Positions 25,395 to 34,591 are shown, numbered from the stretch's first letter. The stretch: 64,000 nt of DNA from Bacteroidia bacterium 43-41 (GCA_001898165.1 MKTD01000014.1:124001-188000), one strand, 5' to 3'. Notes: generated by a model from the sequence alone, not told the origin. Translations and numbers: made by a program.

Positions 25395-25466
25395 TTATTT
25401 CTTGTCCCTCAGGATTTCCTGTAACATGGCTACTTTCTCTTGCTCTGACTTTAGCAAACGTTCATC
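25395..25466 (-). pseudogene. Short C-terminal coiled-coil remnant
   Basis: On the minus strand one frame reads DERLLKSEQEKVAMLQEILR followed by DKK and a stop. It looks like the charged coiled-coil end of a regulator or transposase, with no start or body. It lies immediately downstream of two other decayed fragments in the same direction. It could be chance. Confidence 0.25.
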
Positions 25467-25498
25467 AGCTCAGCAAGGGCCGCTTACCGGATTACCTT

Positions 25499-25609
25499 TC
25501 ATACTTCACTCAACCCTGCATCATACAGTGAAGATTGAAAAGTTTTCCGGTACTGGGCGGGTGTCACCTCAAAGAAATTGAGGAACTGCCATGAATCGCG
25601 AAACTTACC
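25499..25609 (-). pseudogene. AraC-family regulator C-terminal remnant
   Basis: The minus strand encodes GKFRDSWQFLNFFEVTPAQYRK followed by about 15 residues and a stop. This matches the second helix-turn-helix end of AraC-type regulators (GFxDxxxFxxxFxxxxGxTPxxYR), shortened by a few residues between FF and VTP. Nothing of the rest of an AraC protein is seen. It is joined directly, in another frame, to the end of the glycosidase remnant at about 25609. Confidence 0.5.
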
Positions 25610-26353
25610 AGTTTACCTGCTTTCCATGACATATCCAGATTAAGTTCCATAATATGGGTATTTTTCAGATGGATAGCCTGAAGTGCCAGGTGGATCAATC
25701 CATGTGTGGAACTGGTGTCGAATTCAAATCGCTTATACAGTGCAGCGGTTGCAGCATGCAACAAAGCTGTGTCGACAGCGTGTATCAGTTCTATTCTCGG
25801 AAAAACGGGATGAAGATGTGAATTGTGGCGGTGTTGATATACATCCGGATAGTTTTTATCCATCCATTCTGCCAGAGTGCCGTCTTCATTGATCCTAAAG
25901 GTTAAATAGTTCTCATAAAATTCGGCCATTTTCATATAAAGCGGCAGCACATGCTTTTTTAGATACTGTTTGTCCCCCATGATCATGGCGTATTCGTAAA
26001 GGGGGGCGTATGTTCCACCCGGCTCTACCGGCCCAGAACATCCAGAGGTAAGAAGGACCGAAATGGGTCAGGTATACGATATACCCCCCTGCATCCCAAA
26101 TATTTTTTTGCATTCAGCCGCCACCCCGCAAGAGGCTCTCCACATAGTTAACATAACTTAAGGCACATTCCGGTAAATTACTCATCGTACCGTGTTTCCC
26201 ATTGCCTGTAACAAAAGCGCCCTCTCAATAAATCGGAGGCTGTTCCGACCAAAGCCCCCACCGATCCTGATTTTGGGCAAATGCTCCCGAAACAATCATT
26301 AGAAATACGGCAGTTACAACCGCTTTTACAAGCAATAGGTTTTTTAGATTCAT
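25610..26353 (-). pseudogene. Glycoside hydrolase (GH95-like) remnant
   Basis: A heavily decayed secreted glycosidase. From 26353 it begins with a signal peptide (MNLKNLLLVKAVVTAVFLMI ending near GAFAQ) and DRWGLWSEQPPIY, then a stop (TGA) where Trp is expected, then EGAFVTGNGKHGTM in the same frame. Most of the catalytic body is deleted. Later fragments are WMFWAGRAGWNIRP, a frameshift, then MIMGDKQYLKKHVLPLYMKM and DVYQHRHNSHLHPVFPRIEL, recalling the (alpha/alpha)6 region of GH95-type alpha-L-fucosidases. About 740 bp remain of an expected 2.2-2.5 kb. The exact family is uncertain. Confidence 0.6.
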
Positions 26354-26496
26354 ATTCCAATATTTATTTGATAATCAAGATATTTAAGCCGCCTCGCTTT
26401 CAGATATTTGAACATTCAGACTGCCTTTTATCTTTTATTCAAATTTTGCATATTTTCTCGAATAGTACATGCGACTAAAGCAGAGACCTTTTAGCT

Positions 26497-26603
26497 ATTT
26501 TACGGGGTACCTATAGCTCACGATGAACGTAAAAAAGAGTAGCTGTTTGAGCGAAGCGAGTTCTACTCTTTTAGTTGACGTGAGCTAAAATGGGTCGTAA
26601 AAT
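26497..26603. repeat. Nested inverted-repeat element (MITE/REP-like)
   Basis: Three concentric exact inverted repeats: ATTTTACG (26497-26504) with CGTAAAAT (26596-26603); TAGCTCAC (26514-26521) with GTGAGCTA (26580-26587); AAAAGAGTAG (26533-26542) with CTACTCTTTT (26563-26572), around a 20-nt loop containing GAGCGAAGCGAG. The whole 107 bp can fold into one long hairpin. The segment 26535-26593 recurs at 36104-36161 with about 50 of 59 positions identical. It lies directly left of the 79-bp tandem repeats. The 26354-26496 stretch before it is AT-rich and holds no gene. Confidence 0.8.
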
Positions 26604-26613
26604 ATCGCCAGAC

Positions 26614-26933
26614 GAACTATTGCGTTAAGCCGAATGAGCAGAAGGCAAGTTTACTTGCATTATACCACGGCGAGCAATAGTCTAACTTCAGTGAACTATT
26701 GCGTTAAGCCGAATGAACAGGAGGCAAGTTTACTTGCATTATGCCACGGCGAGCAATAGTCTAACTTCAGTGAACTATTGCGTTAAGCCGAATGAGCAGA
26801 AGGCAAGTTTACTTGCATTATGCCACGGCGAGCAATAGTCTAACTTCAGTGAACTATTGCGTTAAGCCGAATGAGCAGAAGGCAAGTTTACTTGCATTAT
26901 ACCACGGCGAGCAATAGTCTAACTTCAGTGAAC
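26614..26933. repeat. Four tandem copies of a 79-bp structured repeat
   Basis: Units start at 26614, 26693, 26772 and 26851, with the first 4 bp of a fifth at 26930. Copies differ at only a few bases (unit 2 has GAACAGGAG for GAGCAGAAG; TATACC or TATGCC in the middle). Each unit has nested complementary segments: ACTATTGC with GCAATAGT, GCCG with CGGC, and an inner GCAAGT-TT-ACTTGC; in unit 1 these lie at 26616-26623/26674-26681, 26629-26632/26668-26671 and 26645-26658. It is non-coding, with stops in all useful frames. The array ends in TTCAGTGAACGA (26924-26935), also found at 36179-36190. Confidence 0.95.
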
Positions 26934-27006
26934 GATTTAGTCGCAATCGTATAACTTGCCAAAGTTCAGCCTCTTATCTTTGCTCTTTGCTCCTTGTTCC
27001 TTGTTC

Positions 27007-28692
27007 TTAAAACTTAAATGTAAATCCACCCATCGCGTTGAAGCCCTGTGCCGGGTATCCGTACCAGATATCGTACTTTTGGAGCAGCAGGTTGTTGGCC
27101 TTCAGGTTGAGTGCAAAAGAATCGTTGATATCGTAAACGGCTCCTAAATTGAGGTCGTTTATATTGTTCATTTTCACGGTCACACGGTCGAAATACGACC
27201 AACGATCACCGGCAAAATAGTAATTCAGCGTAAACTTCAGGTTGCTCATGGCGCTAAACGTGGCGCGGATATCGGTTTCGAGACCGGGTTTGTTATAGGC
27301 TTTTGCATCCGGGATACCGGTATCGCTTACGGTATAAATATTCTTTTTTACGCGCAGCGCGATATCCAACGGCGACCAGATGTTGGATTGAATCATCCCG
27401 CCAATATGGGTATGAGAAAGATTCCCATAAACAGGAGCCAATGTTTCCTTATCGGTCTCGGATGTACCTTCCGGAAGCAATTGATTTAAGACCAGAAAAT
27501 GCTCATCGTCGGTTTTCCTGAATCCACCGAAAATATCGAAACGGAAACCGCTTACTTCACCAATTTTAGCCCCGGCTTCAATATCGACAATCGAGAACGA
27601 CGACTTGACCGATGTCATGGGTGAGAGGTAACGCGACTCGTTCATCATATCCAAATACGTATTATCGTCAATTCCGCCTTTTATTTGAGCGTAAAGTGAA
27701 GAATGCCCCGTAACGTTCAGCTCCAGTTCGACATTGGGCACAACTCGGAATTTTGTCCCGCCCAACATCTGAATCAACAAGTCGGCTCCCAACCGGGCTT
27801 TCCAGTTCAGCCCTTCAAATGCGATATACGGATTGGCGCTTAACAGCATGAAGTCATCCATCTCCCCGTTATAAAAAACACCCCCGAACGTACCATCAAT
27901 CCCCACCCGGCTGTCACTACCCTGAAAAGGTTTGTCCAAACCTACCATCGCATCGAGATGATTTCCCTTTAAACCGGCATCCGACAAAATCTCTCCATAT
28001 TTCGTAGAGAAATTTTTGAAATCGAGAAATCCGCGATAATTGACCACATCCGATTTGTTGGACTCAACTCCCAGTCCCAGATTAAAAACATTTAGTGTTT
28101 GATTTTCATTATTAAAAACACGTTTATTCCCGAAAGTGTTTCCGTAGTAATTGAACGCGGAGTACGAATAAGCGGCTTTGAGATTAAGTTTAAAGGCATC
28201 GAGAAGATGTCCGTACCGCAACTGTCCCATGTTGTCCATAAAAAATGCCTTATTGCTTGCCGGGTCACTGTCCTGCACGTAACTTACATCACCGTTGGAC
28301 GAGTTATGCAGGAAATTGAACGAAAGGTCGCTCTTTTCATTCTCGATAAGGCGGTAACCCAATGCCCCGTCGATATTGGCATAATTTCCGGCACCGAGCG
28401 AAATATATCCTTTTTTCAGGCTGAAAGGGATCCCGGTCATTATATCGGTTGGTTTTGGAATAGCGATTTCCAGCGGCGGCGTGGTTCTGCCTGCCCAAGG
28501 CGAATAACCGGTATTGGCTTTCTTGATTGTCGGCTGTGGAACGGAAGGCAGCGAATTTATCTTGTTGGCATCCTGAAGCGTTGGGTTGAACTCACGTTCC
28601 AGTTCCATCTGACGACGCAACAAAGAGTCTCGCTGTTGAGCAAAAATTCCGGCTGATACGAGCAGTGCGGTTATTAAAATATATTTTCTCAT
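27007..28692 (-). CDS. Outer-membrane beta-barrel protein paired with TPR protein
   Basis: A 561-residue exported protein. The signal peptide is MRKYILITALLVSAGIFAQ. A short polar, proline-rich N-terminal region follows (LEREFNPTLQDANKINSLPS). The rest alternates strands and turns typical of a large beta-barrel (KKGYISLGAGNYANIDGALG up to GFNAMGGFTFKF, with a terminal Phe). It resembles the barrel part of TonB-dependent receptors but has no recognisable plug or carboxypeptidase-like domain. It starts 28 bp after the large TPR gene and must be co-transcribed with it, suggesting a periplasmic TPR protein working with this barrel. Function unknown. Confidence 0.75.
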   Translation of the reverse strand: MRKYILITALLVSAGIFAQQRDSLLRRQMELEREFNPTLQDANKINSLPSVPQPTIKKANTGYSPWAGRTTPPLEIAIPKPTDIMTGIPFSLKKGYISLGAGNYANIDGALGYRLIENEKSDLSFNFLHNSSNGDVSYVQDSDPASNKAFFMDNMGQLRYGHLLDAFKLNLKAAYSYSAFNYYGNTFGNKRVFNNENQTLNVFNLGLGVESNKSDVVNYRGFLDFKNFSTKYGEILSDAGLKGNHLDAMVGLDKPFQGSDSRVGIDGTFGGVFYNGEMDDFMLLSANPYIAFEGLNWKARLGADLLIQMLGGTKFRVVPNVELELNVTGHSSLYAQIKGGIDDNTYLDMMNESRYLSPMTSVKSSFSIVDIEAGAKIGEVSGFRFDIFGGFRKTDDEHFLVLNQLLPEGTSETDKETLAPVYGNLSHTHIGGMIQSNIWSPLDIALRVKKNIYTVSDTGIPDAKAYNKPGLETDIRATFSAMSNLKFTLNYYFAGDRWSYFDRVTVKMNNINDLNLGAVYDINDSFALNLKANNLLLQKYDIWYGYPAQGFNAMGGFTFKF

Positions 28693-28720
28693 ATTTTTTT
28701 ATTTTCTTTCGGGTTAAAAA

Positions 28721-31708
28721 TTAATTTATCCTTTCGTTTATCATTTGCTGAATATCGGCCTCGGTACCTTTATAGTTGTTTTTCAGGCTTTCCAAGTATT
28801 GCTGTGCCTGAAAGTTATCGCCTTTGGCTTTGTAGGTATCCGACAGGACAATAAGCGCACGTGCCATCCAGTACTGGTGCGGCGTGCCTTTCTGCATAAA
28901 TGATTTTACCTGCGACTCCACCCTGTCATACGATTTCCACCGGTAATAGGTGTCGGCAAGAATAAATTGCGCCTCTGCACCATAAACGCTCCGTGTATCT
29001 TGTGCCAGCGACTGGAAATCTTCCATCGCCTTATCCACTTCGTTCACTTGTTGTAACGATTTTCCGCGCAGGTACCGGGCTTCTGCGGTTACTTCGGGCG
29101 ACAGGTTGGTATTGGCCAGGAAGGTAGTCGCAGCCCGAGACGCTTCGTGGAAATTGTTCAACCGGTATTGCGTACGGACAACACCCATTTGTCCTGTTTG
29201 CTGATTGCTCTGGTTCCGGGCAGAATTGGCCAGCCTCGAATAATCTGCCAGCGCCTGATTAAGATTTCCGTTGCCGTACTCGATAGCGGAGACGTAGAGG
29301 AGCGCGTCGTCCAAATATTTAACACTGTTGGCATCTGCCACTTTTCTGAAATAGGTTGCCGCCTGTTGCTTGTTGCCTTTCTCATTAGCCAAAACGCCTA
29401 AATAATAATTGGCATCGGTATTGTAAGCTCCGTTGGGATAACTTTGCAGGTATCGCTGCATAGCCGATTCCGCTTCGGCTTTCGACCCACGCATATAAAC
29501 ACTTTCGGCAGCCAGGTAGGTCAGTGAATCTTGCCGCGACACGGTAATGCGCATTCCGCCGGGCAGTGAATTGGCATAATTCACGTAAGACTGAATATCA
29601 TTGAGTTCGCCGTAAACGGTTTCGAGCGAAAGAAGAGCTGTCCGGGCATCGTCCGTGCCGGGAAATTTCGAGATTACATTTTTATAAGCGGATATACTGC
29701 CCTGGTAATTCCCGGCATTGTAATACAACTGTCCCAGTTGAATACCTGCCTGGCTCGATAAAGCGCTGTTGGGATAGCTGGATACCAGTTGCTGCAATAC
29801 ATTTATAGCTTCGCTTTCGCGGCTCATCATCACCAAAGCGCGGCTCTTTTCGTAAAGCGCATCATCAAAATATTGGGAATTGGGATACCGGCGCATCAAA
29901 TCGTCCAGCGCAGCCGCTTTACCCTGATAGTTACGTTGCAAACCCATCACGAATGCCTTTTGGTAAGCCGCATAATCGGCTGCCGAAGGATTGATGGTCG
30001 CTGCGCTATTATAAAAACGTTCGGCTTCTGCAAAGTTACGGTTATAATAGTAGCTATCGCCAATACGATTGTGCGCATCGGCATATTCCGCCCTGTTCTT
30101 GTTGGTTTCTACCGAGATGTATCGTTGAAAAGCCGTTACAGCCGACGAATATTGATTTTGTTTGAACCGGGTATAACCCAGATTATACCACCCCATGGCA
30201 TAATTTTCATCTGCCGGTGATGCATTTTGTGTGAACGTCTGGAAGTCGGATGCAGCATTCGGATAATTGGCTATGCGGTAATAGGCCTCGCCGCGCCAGT
30301 AATACGCGTTGTTACGCGCTTTTGTATCGTAATCGCCCATGGAGATGCTGTTGTTGAAGTGCTGAACAGCGGCGTTCATGTTTCCGTTGATAAATTCCTG
30401 TGCACCCAACTGGAAAAGCACCATTTGCTTCGCCTCCAAAATACGGCGGCCGGGCCTTGATATGCGGTTGATGGCGTCAAGCGCAGCATGGTAATCTTTG
30501 GTGGTCAAGAATGTTTCGGCAAGAATATCGTTCACCTGATCGGTGTATTGTGAATTTGGAAACTCTTTGAGGAAATTTTCGAAAAGCGTGATAGACCCGC
30601 TGAAAACCGAAAAGTTGGTTTCGTGCGCCAGCAGCGCGTAATTAAACATGGCCGTTTCGCGTACCTGCGGGTCGAAATTATCGCGCGAAGCCGCTTCGAA
30701 AGCCATTTGTGCTTGCTGCTTTTGGCCCAGTTTCAGCTGAGTTTGTCCGATTTGCAGTTGTGCGTTTTGCGTAAGTGCATCCCGTTCGCCCACCGCTTTT
30801 TGAAACATCTGCACAGCTTCGTTGAATTTTCGTGCTTCCACGTAAGAGAGTCCCATGAAATAGGCATCGCCGCGAAGCGGCTGGGTGGTGTTGGCAAAAT
30901 AATTTTCGTAATACGGAATGGCTCTCGTAACCCGGCCTAACCGATAATTGCTGTTTCCCAACACACGATACATTTCGGTGGCATGCCCGCTACGCGGATA
31001 AGCATTCAGGAACGATTCCGCAAGCCGGATAGCTTCATCGAGCTTATTATTAAAGAAAGTGGATTGGGCAGAATAGAAAGCAACCTGCTCCCCAAATTCG
31101 GAATGGTTCCGCAACCCTTCGAACCGTCGCAAAGCAGCCTCATAATTCCCGTTTGTGTAATCGATATACCCGGCATAGAAATTTCCGGCATCGCGGTACT
31201 TTTTACTATTTTGAGAAAGCAACCCGAAAAGCCGGTAAGCCTCATCCTTGTTGCCGAGCTGCAAATTGGCATAAGCGTTTCGAAAACTGAAATCCTCCTG
31301 TTCCGACGGGTTCAGGTAATCCAGATCGGCCTGGTCGAACCAGAACTTCGCCAGTTTCCACTCTTTTTCGTCGAAGTGGTATGTGCCGATCAGAAATTTC
31401 ACCTGATGGTGATGGATACTTTCGGGATATTCATCCAGGAACTCCTTCATTCTTTCACCACTGTTTTTCACTCCTTTGTGGAAGGACGAAACGGCCATCA
31501 TATATTTTGCCTCTTCCGTCAGAAAACGGTCGCTGCTTTCCAGGATATATTGCGACAGCAAATCCTGTGCGCCGGTGTAGTTTCCTTCCAGAAACATCTC
31601 TTTCCCCTGGTTGAAAAGCTTCTCGGGCTGATGGTGGTAAACTGTTCGCTGAGCCATTGCGAGGTATGTTACAACGGCAAAAAATAACAGGAAGATCGTT
31701 TTTTTCAT
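28721..31708 (-). CDS. Large exported tetratricopeptide-repeat protein
   Basis: A 995-residue protein with signal peptide MKKTIFLLFFAVVTYLAMAQ. It consists almost wholly of TPR-like helical repeats, for example LLSQYILESSDRFLTEEAKY, FAEAERFYNSAATINPSAAD, ALFNxG-type and YYNAGNYQGSISAYKNVISK units, spread from about residue 25 to the end. TPR arrays are protein-binding scaffolds. With the barrel gene immediately downstream it probably forms an envelope complex, perhaps for assembly or secretion, in the manner of BamD or PilF-like partners. The partner and cargo are unknown. It is the first gene of the unit; no clear -7 box was found in the 217 bp upstream. Confidence 0.88.
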   Translation of the reverse strand: MKKTIFLLFFAVVTYLAMAQRTVYHHQPEKLFNQGKEMFLEGNYTGAQDLLSQYILESSDRFLTEEAKYMMAVSSFHKGVKNSGERMKEFLDEYPESIHHHQVKFLIGTYHFDEKEWKLAKFWFDQADLDYLNPSEQEDFSFRNAYANLQLGNKDEAYRLFGLLSQNSKKYRDAGNFYAGYIDYTNGNYEAALRRFEGLRNHSEFGEQVAFYSAQSTFFNNKLDEAIRLAESFLNAYPRSGHATEMYRVLGNSNYRLGRVTRAIPYYENYFANTTQPLRGDAYFMGLSYVEARKFNEAVQMFQKAVGERDALTQNAQLQIGQTQLKLGQKQQAQMAFEAASRDNFDPQVRETAMFNYALLAHETNFSVFSGSITLFENFLKEFPNSQYTDQVNDILAETFLTTKDYHAALDAINRISRPGRRILEAKQMVLFQLGAQEFINGNMNAAVQHFNNSISMGDYDTKARNNAYYWRGEAYYRIANYPNAASDFQTFTQNASPADENYAMGWYNLGYTRFKQNQYSSAVTAFQRYISVETNKNRAEYADAHNRIGDSYYYNRNFAEAERFYNSAATINPSAADYAAYQKAFVMGLQRNYQGKAAALDDLMRRYPNSQYFDDALYEKSRALVMMSRESEAINVLQQLVSSYPNSALSSQAGIQLGQLYYNAGNYQGSISAYKNVISKFPGTDDARTALLSLETVYGELNDIQSYVNYANSLPGGMRITVSRQDSLTYLAAESVYMRGSKAEAESAMQRYLQSYPNGAYNTDANYYLGVLANEKGNKQQAATYFRKVADANSVKYLDDALLYVSAIEYGNGNLNQALADYSRLANSARNQSNQQTGQMGVVRTQYRLNNFHEASRAATTFLANTNLSPEVTAEARYLRGKSLQQVNEVDKAMEDFQSLAQDTRSVYGAEAQFILADTYYRWKSYDRVESQVKSFMQKGTPHQYWMARALIVLSDTYKAKGDNFQAQQYLESLKNNYKGTEADIQQMINERIN

Positions 31709-31827
31709 ATGTTGTTTTGTTACACTGAGATTTCTCTCTAATTTTCTACTTTCTTAGAATGTGTTTTGATTTTTTTTATGTACTGTTTTTTAGTCATTTT
31801 TTGATGGATTTGGATTTCCGTTTCGCA

Positions 31828-31847
31828 CCGTATAGCGGGCTATACGG
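31828..31847. terminator. Perfect 9-bp hairpin between Nudix and TPR genes
   Basis: CCGTATAGC (31828-31836) and GCTATACGG (31839-31847) are exact complements with a 2-nt loop. It lies 79 bp past the Nudix stop on the minus strand, a terminator position, but lacks an adjacent T-run. Confidence 0.4.
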
Positions 31848-31925
31848 AAGAAAGGGAAGTTCAAAGACGCGAAAAAGGGCACAAAACAGCATAAAAGACA
31901 GAAGTAAAACCATAATTCGTAAAAT

Positions 31926-32459
31926 TCAAAACACTTTCTTAGCCTCTTCTACTATTATCTCAATCCCCTTACGAATTGAAACCAGTCCGAAGTCGGTCGG
32001 ATTGAGTTGCTTTTTATCGATAAAAAACAACTCCGACACGTCATCCATAGGATACATTCCACTGAAGTTCAATACGCTACATTGGAAGAACAGATCCATC
32101 GTATGCACTTCAAAGCCCGAATATACGTAAATATTTGGAATGGAGAAAAGGTACTTCGGCGAAGTTATCAACAACCCTGTCTCTTCGCGAACTTCCCGTA
32201 CGACGGCTTCTTCAGCCGTCTCGTACATGTCTGTGAATCCGCCCGGTAAATCGTATGTGCCCTTTGCCGGATCTTTCGCCCTTCTGGCGACTAAAACCTC
32301 ATCCTTTTCATTTTCGATCACTGCCACCACAGCAGCCGATGAGTTAAAATAATAGGTAAACCCGCAATCCGCACACTTTTTCGATTTTAAGTTGTTCTCG
32401 TTAAAGTTTTTCGAACCGCATTTGGGGCAGAAGTGAAATTGATGAAGAGGGTGTTTCAT
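31926..32459 (-). CDS. Nudix hydrolase with N-terminal zinc ribbon
   Basis: A 177-residue Nudix pyrophosphohydrolase. A zinc ribbon comes first (Cys11, Cys14, Cys29, Cys32: CPKCGS and CADCGF), then the Nudix fold with the full box GX5EX7REVXEEXG at 74-95 (GFTDMYETAEEAVVREVREE). The zinc ribbon plus Nudix layout recalls NADH pyrophosphatase NudC, though the NudC-specific SQPWPFPxS motif is absent, so the substrate is open (nucleoside diphosphate derivatives in general). It overlaps the mrp-like gene by 4 bp (ATGA), is translationally coupled to it, and is the last gene of the trmB operon. Confidence 0.88.
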   Translation of the reverse strand: MKHPLHQFHFCPKCGSKNFNENNLKSKKCADCGFTYYFNSSAAVVAVIENEKDEVLVARRAKDPAKGTYDLPGGFTDMYETAEEAVVREVREETGLLITSPKYLFSIPNIYVYSGFEVHTMDLFFQCSVLNFSGMYPMDDVSELFFIDKKQLNPTDFGLVSIRKGIEIIVEEAKKVF

Positions 32460-33565
32460 TTTGTTGTTATCTCCACAATCCCCGTTTTCGGCAATTCCCG
32501 GTTTCGCTTTTCCACCGCTTCCACCACACTATCGGCCAGCCGGGCAAAAGCCATGCCGGTAATCGTATTGGGATCGAGGGCTACGGGCTGTCCATCGTCG
32601 CCGCCTTCACAAATGGTTTGGACAATGGGGATTTGACCCAGCAGCGCATATCCGCTTTGTTCCGCCAACTGCTTGCAACCGTCTTTCCCAAAGATGTAGT
32701 ATTTATTTTCCGGTAGTTCGGCAGGCGTGAACCAGGCCATATTCTCTACCAACCCCAGAATAGGTACATTTACTTTTTCACCCGTAAACATACTGATCCC
32801 CTTACGGGCGTCGGCAAGCGCCACTTCCTGTGGCGTGCTTACGATAACGGCCCCGGTAATGGGGAGTGTTTGCACCAAGGTCAAATGAATATCGCTTGTT
32901 CCGGGCGGAAAGTCGATCAGGAAATAATCCAGCTCACCCCAATCGGCATCACCGATGAGTTGTTTCAGCGCATTGCTGGCCATAGCCCCGCGCCAAACCA
33001 CGGCATCCTCCTTCTTTACAAAGAACCCGATGGAAAGCATTTTAACTCCGTAGTTTTCAACGGGAACAATTAAGTCGCGCCCTCCTGCTTTTTCGGTATA
33101 TACGGGCATCTCTTCAACCCCGAGCATCTTGGGGATCGACGGCCCGAAAATATCGGCATCGAGCAAGCCTACCTTATATCCTTTCTGAGCCAGTGCAATG
33201 GCCAGGTTGGTACATACGGTGCTTTTACCGACTCCCCCCTTTCCCGATGCCACTGCAACAATATTTTTCACACCGGGCAGCAAATCAGGCAAAGCGGGAC
33301 GCGGCGCCTGTTTCGATTTTACCGAAATATTTCCCTTGATCTGGATGTCCGGGGAGGCGTATGTTAAAACCGCCTGCTCCGCCATCTTTACCAGCGATTT
33401 TATAAACGGATCATTCTGCCTTTCGGTAATGAGCGAAAAACTCACTTTCATTCCGTCAATACGGATGTCGTCTTCCACCATTCCGGCAGAAACGATATCT
33501 TGTCCCGTTCCCGGGTAGCGCACATTCTTGAGTGCGTCGATAATTAATTGAGGGTAAATAGACAT
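32456..33565 (-). CDS. Mrp/NBP35-family iron-sulfur carrier ATPase
   Basis: A 369-residue cytosolic protein with an N-terminal DUF59/MIP18-like domain (1-85) and a deviant Walker A P-loop NTPase domain (GKGGVGKST, 108-116; DADIFGPSIPKMLG; DFPPGTSDIHLTLVQ). The family carries Fe-S clusters to target proteins. The CxxC cluster-ligand motif found in E. coli Mrp after GxVENM is replaced here by AWFTPAELPENKYYIFG, as I recall for other Bacteroidales homologues. If it binds a cluster, it must use other ligands. It lies 9 bp after trmB and overlaps the Nudix gene. Confidence 0.9.
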   Translation of the reverse strand: MSIYPQLIIDALKNVRYPGTGQDIVSAGMVEDDIRIDGMKVSFSLITERQNDPFIKSLVKMAEQAVLTYASPDIQIKGNISVKSKQAPRPALPDLLPGVKNIVAVASGKGGVGKSTVCTNLAIALAQKGYKVGLLDADIFGPSIPKMLGVEEMPVYTEKAGGRDLIVPVENYGVKMLSIGFFVKKEDAVVWRGAMASNALKQLIGDADWGELDYFLIDFPPGTSDIHLTLVQTLPITGAVIVSTPQEVALADARKGISMFTGEKVNVPILGLVENMAWFTPAELPENKYYIFGKDGCKQLAEQSGYALLGQIPIVQTICEGGDDGQPVALDPNTITGMAFARLADSVVEAVEKRNRELPKTGIVEITTK

Positions 33566-33574
33566 ATAATTATT

Positions 33575-34321
33575 TTACATTAAATTATTAGCATCGCGGC
33601 CAAAACTACGGTATTCGTCCTTTTCAATTTCGATATCGGGTTCCGTCCAATTTTCTTTTTGCGGACACAGAAATTTAATGTATCTGATGTTTAAACCGCG
33701 TGCCCGCCATTGTTGTTCATAAAAAGTCTGAATATTTAATATTTTATCGTTGATTCCGGATCGATATAAATCGTCGGTATCCGCTAAAACCGTCAGGCCA
33801 TTCTCTTCGATCATTGCTTGGGTGTAGGTATAGAGAAAATTACTATCGGTTTTGAGATGGACCACACCCTTATCCGCCAGAATTTTGCTGTAGGCGTTCA
33901 TAAACCGGGTGGATGTGAGCCGTTTATTGACCTTGGACATCTGCGGATCAGGAAAAGTGATCCAGATTTCCGACACTTCATTTTCGGCAAAAAAATGATG
34001 AAGCAGTTCGATATGGGTGCGTAAGAAAGCAGCATTAGCCAGATTTTCACTCAATGCTTGCTTTGCTCCCGACCACATCCGCGCACCTTTAATATCTATT
34101 CCGATAAAATTCTTTTCAGGGAACAACTGTGCCAGGCTGACAGTATATTCTCCTTTTCCACAACCAAGCTCAAGCACGATAGCATTATCGTTTCTAAAAT
34201 AATCCGTTCTCCATTTCCCCTTAAGCGGGAAACTTTCTTTTTGCAAAGTACCGAAAGTATATTGAAAAACATTTGGATAAGTCGCCATAGCGGCAAATTT
34301 CGATAATTTATTTTTTCCCAT
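33575..34321 (-). CDS. trmB: tRNA (guanine-N7-)-methyltransferase
   Basis: TrmB methylates G46 in the variable loop of tRNAs with SAM. The 248-residue protein has motif [29 protein letters not shown], the catalytic/substrate motif [19 protein letters not shown] and the C-terminal [17 protein letters not shown]. The first gene of a three-gene operon with mrp and the Nudix gene. A -7 box lies 27 bp upstream of the start. Confidence 0.94.
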   Translation of the reverse strand: MGKNKLSKFAAMATYPNVFQYTFGTLQKESFPLKGKWRTDYFRNDNAIVLELGCGKGEYTVSLAQLFPEKNFIGIDIKGARMWSGAKQALSENLANAAFLRTHIELLHHFFAENEVSEIWITFPDPQMSKVNKRLTSTRFMNAYSKILADKGVVHLKTDSNFLYTYTQAMIEENGLTVLADTDDLYRSGINDKILNIQTFYEQQWRARGLNIRYIKFLCPQKENWTEPDIEIEKDEYRSFGRDANNLM

Positions 34322-34347
34322 TTCCCGTTTTCTCGATAATTTGTTTG

Positions 34348-34355
34348 CAAAAATA
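34348..34355 (-). promoter_or_regulatory. -7 promoter box of trmB operon
   Basis: On the minus strand TATTTTTG matches TAnnTTTG exactly, 26 bp before the trmB ATG. It drives trmB-mrp-Nudix. Confidence 0.6.
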
Positions 34356-34591
34356 CAAATTTAACTTTAAATCCGGTAACACAAACCACTTTAACAGTTG
34401 CCCCATTCCGATATAAAATTGTAAGCAAAACAGACAATTTATTGCCTTTCCTTCAAAAAACAATACAAATCCAAATCTTTTTGATTGCTATTTTTTCTTT
34501 TACTATACAGCTGATTACTAACAGGATAAAACAGTTAATTTACGGAGGTTATTTTTTTTTGAAAAATGTGATAAAGTTTCAATTTAATACT

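Noticed and set aside
26614-26933. Tandem repeats as a CRISPR array
   Set aside because: The units are contiguous and nearly identical with no variable spacers, the 79-bp unit is too long, and no cas genes are present in the window.
31759-32130. A 123-codon plus-strand frame over the Nudix gene 3' end
   Set aside because: It is antisense to the well-supported Nudix gene and its leader is low-complexity AT-rich sequence.
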